From: JBKHHU01 sp046539045
GTDB taxonomy: Bacteria; Planctomycetota; Phycisphaerae; SM23-33
Assembly (NCBI GenBank): GCA_046539045.1
Contig: JBKHHU010000148.1
Location: 1-9,084 of the forward strand
Direction of reading: 5' to 3'
Length of the DNA: 9,084 nucleotides
Of the stretch, positions 6,553-9,084 are shown piece by piece (position 1 is the stretch's first letter; every line of letters begins with the position of its first letter). A program made the position numbers and the translations under genes. A model generated the notes under the pieces. That model was not told where the DNA came from, did not search any database, and saw only the letters and a list, made by a program, of their open reading frames with translations.

Positions 6553-6966
6553 ATGCAAAGCATCGGAAAACTCGCGGCTGGAGCGATTCTGGTTTCGCTC
6601 GTGACATTGGTCGGATGCGACAAGAAGTACAATCTCACGTTCGTCAATCACACGGATCAATCGATGGAGGTCAAGGTGACACCTCCGATGGGCAGCACGC
6701 AGACGATCGGCCAGATCGGCGCCGACGGCAGCCAACTCAACTACAGTATCAAGGTCAACACCGACGATATGCCCGCCACCACGTCGGTCAAGGCAGGAAT
6801 GATGAGCCGCTCGTTCACGATTACCGAAGATACGCCGGGCAAGCTGTGGTTCCACATCGATGACAAAGGCATTCAGGGACCACTGGACAAGAAGACGCCC
6901 TACGTCAACACCAGCGTGAAAAACAGGATCACCCTTCCCGCCGGAAGCCGAACCGTAGTCGAATAA
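6553..6966 (+). CDS. Small predicted lipoprotein of unknown function
   Basis: This 137-residue protein begins with a lipoprotein signal peptide: MQSIGK, a hydrophobic stretch (8-20), then the lipobox LVGC with Cys22 as the predicted lipidation site. The mature part is polar and beta-rich, starting YNLTFVNHTDQSMEVKV, and contains no further cysteine. I do not recognise a family; the segment looks like a small immunoglobulin-like or similar beta-sandwich fold. The ATG at 6553 has GGGAG (6543-6547) five bases upstream. The frame is open from 6499, but that leader would bury the signal peptide. It is transcribed divergently from nadE and followed 12 nt later by a strong terminator, so it is probably a single-gene unit. 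It is expected at a membrane facing the periplasm. Confidence 0.82.
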   Translation: MQSIGKLAAGAILVSLVTLVGCDKKYNLTFVNHTDQSMEVKVTPPMGSTQTIGQIGADGSQLNYSIKVNTDDMPATTSVKAGMMSRSFTITEDTPGKLWFHIDDKGIQGPLDKKTPYVNTSVKNRITLPAGSRTVVE

Positions 6967-6978
6967 ACCAGACAGAGA

Positions 6979-7019
6979 CCCGGCCGCTCCGGACCAACCG
7001 GGGCGGCCGGGCGTTTTTT
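6979..7019 (+). terminator. Strong intrinsic terminator after the lipoprotein gene
   Basis: A 14-bp GC-rich stem pairs 6979-6992 with 6998-7011 around the 5-nt loop ACCAA; the only non-Watson-Crick pair is a G-T wobble. After CG comes a run of six T (7014-7019). It begins 12 nt after the lipoprotein stop codon, a textbook Rho-independent terminator on the plus strand. It separates the lipoprotein from the cupin gene, which therefore needs its own promoter. Confidence 0.93.
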
Positions 7020-7061
7020 CACGGCAGTATCTCATGAGCGGGGGGGATGGGAGACTCGGTC

Positions 7062-7364
7062 ATGGAACTGATCAATGCCGTAGCCAAAGCCCGCTTCAAT
7101 GCCACCAAGCCACAGCGTATCCACCTCCACCGCTCCCCGAAGACCCGCATTTGCATGCTCTGCTTCGAGCCCGGCCAGAAACTCCAGGCGAAACCCGGCG
7201 ACATCGCCTACTACGTCATCTCCGGCAAACTCACAATCTCCGCCGACGGAAGTGACCGGAGCGTCCCCGCCGGACAACTGGTGTCTTTTATGCAGGAGAC
7301 AACGCACCAACTGCTGAACGACCCGGACCGGCGGGCGATCTGCCTGGAAATCGCCCCCAGCTGA
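7062..7364 (+). CDS. Small single-domain cupin lacking the usual metal-binding histidines
   Basis: This protein has about 100 residues and the double-stranded beta-helix pattern of cupins. PGQKLQAKPGDIAYYVISGKLTI (37-59) corresponds to motif 1 and SVPAGQLVSFMQETTHQL (67-84) to motif 2. Motif 1 normally has HxH and a later Glu; here these are replaced (QAK), leaving only His82 of the second motif. Metal-dependent catalysis is therefore unlikely, and a binding or sensing role is more plausible. The ATG at 7062 is preferred because GGGAG (7049-7053) lies eight bases upstream. An in-frame ATG at 7047 adds five residues and is preceded by a G-run. It follows a strong terminator and precedes the cyclophilin-fold gene by 77 nt in the same direction. 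The ligand is unknown. Confidence 0.78.
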   Translation: MELINAVAKARFNATKPQRIHLHRSPKTRICMLCFEPGQKLQAKPGDIAYYVISGKLTISADGSDRSVPAGQLVSFMQETTHQLLNDPDRRAICLEIAPS

Positions 7365-7441
7365 CAGACCGACCTTGTCGGAAGCAATCCCGGGCGCTAA
7401 GGTTACTGGCGATACCCAAGGCGCCGCTTCCGGAGGAAAGA

Positions 7442-7822
7442 ATGGGCCGCAGGATTCGCATCATCGCAGGCAAAACAACGCTGAAAGCCGAACTATACAA
7501 CACGCCCACCGCCGATGCATTCTGGCAACTGCTGCCTACCGAAGGCTTTGCCAACCGCTGGGGCAATGAGATCTACTTCAACTCCCATCTGGATCAGCCG
7601 CTGGAGACAGACGCGCGGGACGTGCTGGAAATCGGAGAGATCGCATACTGGCCACCGGGAAAGGCGATCTGTTTTTTCTTCGGACCAACGCCGGCATCCG
7701 ACCCGGACGGCAAGCCCCGCGCCGCCAGTGAAGTCAACCCCGTGGGAATGATCGTCCGGAACGCGTCCACGCTCAAAACCGTCGCCGACGGAGTGGATGT
7801 GCGCATAGAGCGGGCAGAGTGA
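7442..7822 (+). CDS. Cyclophilin-like fold protein (TM1367/PF04126-like)
   Basis: This 126-residue protein matches the small cyclophilin-fold family typified by Thermotoga TM1367. Recognisable segments are YNTPTADAFWQLLP (19-32), ANRWGNEIYF (37-46), the signature IGEIAYWPPGKAICFFFGPTP (64-84) and NPVGMIV (99-105). The fold resembles peptidyl-prolyl isomerases, but the family is not known to have their activity and its role is not established. No signal peptide or TM segment is present, so it is probably cytoplasmic. The ATG has a strong GGAGG (7432-7436) five bases upstream. It lies 77 nt after the cupin and 58 nt before the membrane-protein gene, all in the same direction, so the three may share a transcript. 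The residues after about 107 form a short tail. Confidence 0.85.
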   Translation: MGRRIRIIAGKTTLKAELYNTPTADAFWQLLPTEGFANRWGNEIYFNSHLDQPLETDARDVLEIGEIAYWPPGKAICFFFGPTPASDPDGKPRAASEVNPVGMIVRNASTLKTVADGVDVRIERAE

Positions 7823-7880
7823 CCGGTGACAAACGCCCGGCGTGCTGGTATCCTCCTTGGCCGGAAGGAAAGGAACCGCC

Positions 7881-8198
7881 ATGCTCGCGACATGGGTACT
7901 CACGGCACAAATTCTCGAAAGCGCCATGTTGATCGCCTTCGGCGTGTCCTGGCCGATTTCCATCCTCAAAAGCGTCCGAAGCAAAAGGGTCGAAGGAAAA
8001 AGCATCTGGTTCCTGGTGATGATCTGCCTGGGGTACGTCTGCGGAGTCGGCAGCAAGTTGTTCCGGGCCCATGCCAATGGAACCCCGCCCGAACCGACCA
8101 CCGCGCTGTACGCGCTCAACGGCACGCTGGTGTTCATCGACATCCTGCTCTGGTTGAAATACAGCCGCGCCGCCCGCGAAGCTGCTCAGCAATCCTGA
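7881..8198 (+). CDS. Small three-TM membrane protein, SemiSWEET/PQ-loop-like
   Basis: This 105-residue membrane protein has three predicted helices, at about 5-27, 41-60 and 74-94. The segment SWPISILKSVRSKRVEGKSIWFL (23-45) resembles the PQ-loop region of SemiSWEET sugar transporters: a proline followed by a basic stretch, then a conserved GKS or GIS before the second helix. Three helices match one SemiSWEET unit, which works as a dimer in known cases. The canonical PQ pair is WP here, so transport is unproven. The ATG at 7881 is chosen for its AAAGGA (7869-7874) six bases upstream and because the first helix begins there; an in-frame start at 7842 adds 13 poorly fitting residues. It is the last gene of the plus-strand group and converges on the anti-sigma gene. 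Confidence in the exact family is moderate. Confidence 0.78.
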   Translation: MLATWVLTAQILESAMLIAFGVSWPISILKSVRSKRVEGKSIWFLVMICLGYVCGVGSKLFRAHANGTPPEPTTALYALNGTLVFIDILLWLKYSRAAREAAQQS

Positions 8199-8256
8199 AC
8201 CTGCAACACCGCCGGATCATGGCCTGAGACACGAAGCTGCTCTCCGATAAAGAATA

Positions 8257-8288
8257 GCCCCTCCCCGTATCGGATAACGGGGAAGGGC
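8257..8288. terminator. Hairpin terminator between convergent genes
   Basis: Arms at 8257-8268 and 8277-8288 pair over 12 positions with one mismatch around an 8-nt loop. On the minus strand the stem is followed by TATTCTTTATC, a moderately T-rich tail that suits termination of the sigma/anti-sigma transcript. On the plus strand no T-run follows, so the site may be weaker for the SemiSWEET-like gene. Confidence 0.65.
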
Positions 8289-8303
8289 CCTTCAGACGTG
8301 GCA

Positions 8304-8324
8304 GCGGGTTCTGCGGGAACCCGC
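8304..8324. terminator. Second hairpin just after the anti-sigma stop codon
   Basis: GCGGGTTC (8304-8311) and GAACCCGC (8317-8324) pair perfectly around a 5-nt loop. It starts five bases after the anti-sigma stop on the minus strand. No T-run follows, so alone it is a poor intrinsic terminator. It may protect the mRNA 3' end or act in tandem with the hairpin at 8257-8288. Confidence 0.45.
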
Positions 8325-8329
8325 ACTGA

Positions 8330-8836
8330 TCAGTTTCGTGTTTCGGGCTCGCCTTGACCGGACAAAGGCGACCCGTTTTCAGTTTTCTGCACGGCCTCCG
8401 GTTTTCTGCCGGATCCATCGGCCGGGTTCGTTGTGGGCCTGGTGGTCGGAATTTTCGGGTCCAGCCCTTCCAGTCCACTGCCGCTTCGATCTTTTTCCAT
8501 CTGCGGAAGCACAACCACCAAGACCGTCAGTACTAGAATCACCGACGCTGCCGCCAGCCAGACCGGAGCCCACACGATCCGTCGTCTGCGGTGGTGCTGC
8601 ATTGAACCGTAGATCCTCGATTCAATGTGCTTCCGCTGCTCCGGATGCAACCGCTCGTCCGACACCTCGGTCAGTTCCGCGCCAATGTGTTCAGAGACGG
8701 CCCGAATCTGCTGGACCTGCTCACGCAGCACCGGGTCTTCCCGCATCCACTGCTCGACCTCGGTCCGCCCTTCGGCGTCCAGTTCACCCAACGCGTATGC
8801 GGTCAGTTTCGCTTCGTCATACCGGCCTCGGTTCAT
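8330..8836 (-). CDS. Predicted membrane anti-sigma factor
   Basis: This 168-residue protein has the arrangement of an ECF anti-sigma factor. The cytoplasmic N-terminal region has the motif KLTAYALGELDAEGRTEVEQ (10-29), common in planctomycete anti-sigma proteins. A helical stretch runs to about residue 80, followed by the basic HHRRRR (81-86), one TM helix (about 87-110), and a Gly/Pro/Thr-rich tail predicted outside. There is no cysteine at all, so the zinc motif HxxxCxxC of ZAS-type anti-sigma factors is absent. The ATG overlaps the stop of the upstream sigma gene in an ATGA arrangement, implying translational coupling and matched amounts. The role, holding the sigma factor at the membrane until a signal arrives, is inferred from context and motif rather than strong similarity. 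Confidence 0.8.
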   Translation of the reverse strand: MNRGRYDEAKLTAYALGELDAEGRTEVEQWMREDPVLREQVQQIRAVSEHIGAELTEVSDERLHPEQRKHIESRIYGSMQHHRRRRIVWAPVWLAAASVILVLTVLVVVLPQMEKDRSGSGLEGLDPKIPTTRPTTNPADGSGRKPEAVQKTENGSPLSGQGEPETRN

Positions 8837-9084
8837 GACTGTTCCCCCCGATGGCTCGGCCGGGCAGCAGTCATGCGGTTACGCAACGCCTTGACAGCGG
8901 TATGGATCAGGACGCCCACATACGAAACGCTGTGGCCGGTGATGTTCGAAATCTCTTTGTAGCTGAACCCGTTCTGAAACTTCAGGAGCAATACTTCCTG
9001 CTGATTGTCGGGCAGGAGTTTCATCGCCGCCAACATCCTGCCGACGTCTTCATTGTGCTCTGCCGCGGCGTGAGGGCTGCGGTG
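8833..9084 (-). CDS. Sigma-70 family (ECF-type) sigma factor, C-terminal part, cut by the window edge
   Basis: Only the last 83 residues are present; the frame stays open to position 9084, so the start lies outside. The visible part is region 4, which contacts the -35 element. MKLLPDNQQEVLLLKFQNG is the typical lead-in, followed by FSYKEISNITGHSVSYVGV and LIHTAVKALRNRM as the helix-turn-helix. An internal ATG at 9036 is not the true start, because residues upstream remain in frame and the region-4 fold begins near it. Region 2 must lie beyond the edge. The stop overlaps the anti-sigma ATG by four bases. The short tail after the HTH suggests an ordinary ECF sigma factor rather than one with a C-terminal extension, but the full group cannot be decided from this fragment. 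Confidence 0.9.
   Translation of the reverse strand, partial: HRSPHAAAEHNEDVGRMLAAMKLLPDNQQEVLLLKFQNGFSYKEISNITGHSVSYVGVLIHTAVKALRNRMTAARPSHRGEQS

Overview
The window looks like chromosomal DNA of a GC-rich bacterium, most likely a planctomycete of the Phycisphaerae type. Supporting signs are a cytoplasmic GH29-type glycosidase, a zinc-ribbon/one-TM protein with a long Pro/Thr-rich linker, a DUF1638 protein, and an ECF-type sigma factor coupled to a cysteine-free 'LTAYALGELD' anti-sigma factor. This is a lineage inference; the window has no rRNA or other marker. I see no tRNA, rRNA, CRISPR array, insertion sequence, integrase or phage gene.

Layout. (1) 128-748, plus strand: an SGNH/GDSL esterase. 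It converges on the minus-strand block, with a hairpin terminator (795-827) between. (2) 840-6354, minus strand, transcribed from high to low coordinates: glutamine-dependent NAD+ synthetase (nadE), a zinc-ribbon membrane protein, a DUF1638 protein, a small nitroreductase, and an alpha-L-fucosidase-like GH29 enzyme. Gaps are at most 38 nt and DUF1638/nitroreductase overlap by one base, so this is probably one operon. (3) 6355-6552: intergenic region between divergent genes, with a palindrome. (4) 6553-8198, plus strand: a small lipoprotein with a strong terminator (6979-7019), a cupin without metal ligands, a TM1367-like cyclophilin-fold protein, and a SemiSWEET/PQ-loop-like membrane protein. 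(5) 8257-8324: hairpins between convergent genes. (6) 8330-9084, minus strand: an anti-sigma factor and the 3' end of its sigma factor, which is cut by the window edge.

How the genes may work together. NadE makes NAD+, the nitroreductase is expected to use FMN and NAD(P)H, and DUF1638 is translationally coupled to the nitroreductase, so the middle of the operon looks redox-related. The GH29 enzyme and the facing SGNH esterase suggest breakdown of fucosylated, perhaps acetylated, glycans. The sigma/anti-sigma pair is a membrane-linked regulatory switch with unknown targets.

The strongest anomaly is the start of the zinc-ribbon gene. A CxxC knuckle that completes its first zinc ribbon is encoded in frame upstream of the first ATG, but no ATG, GTG or TTG is available to start there.
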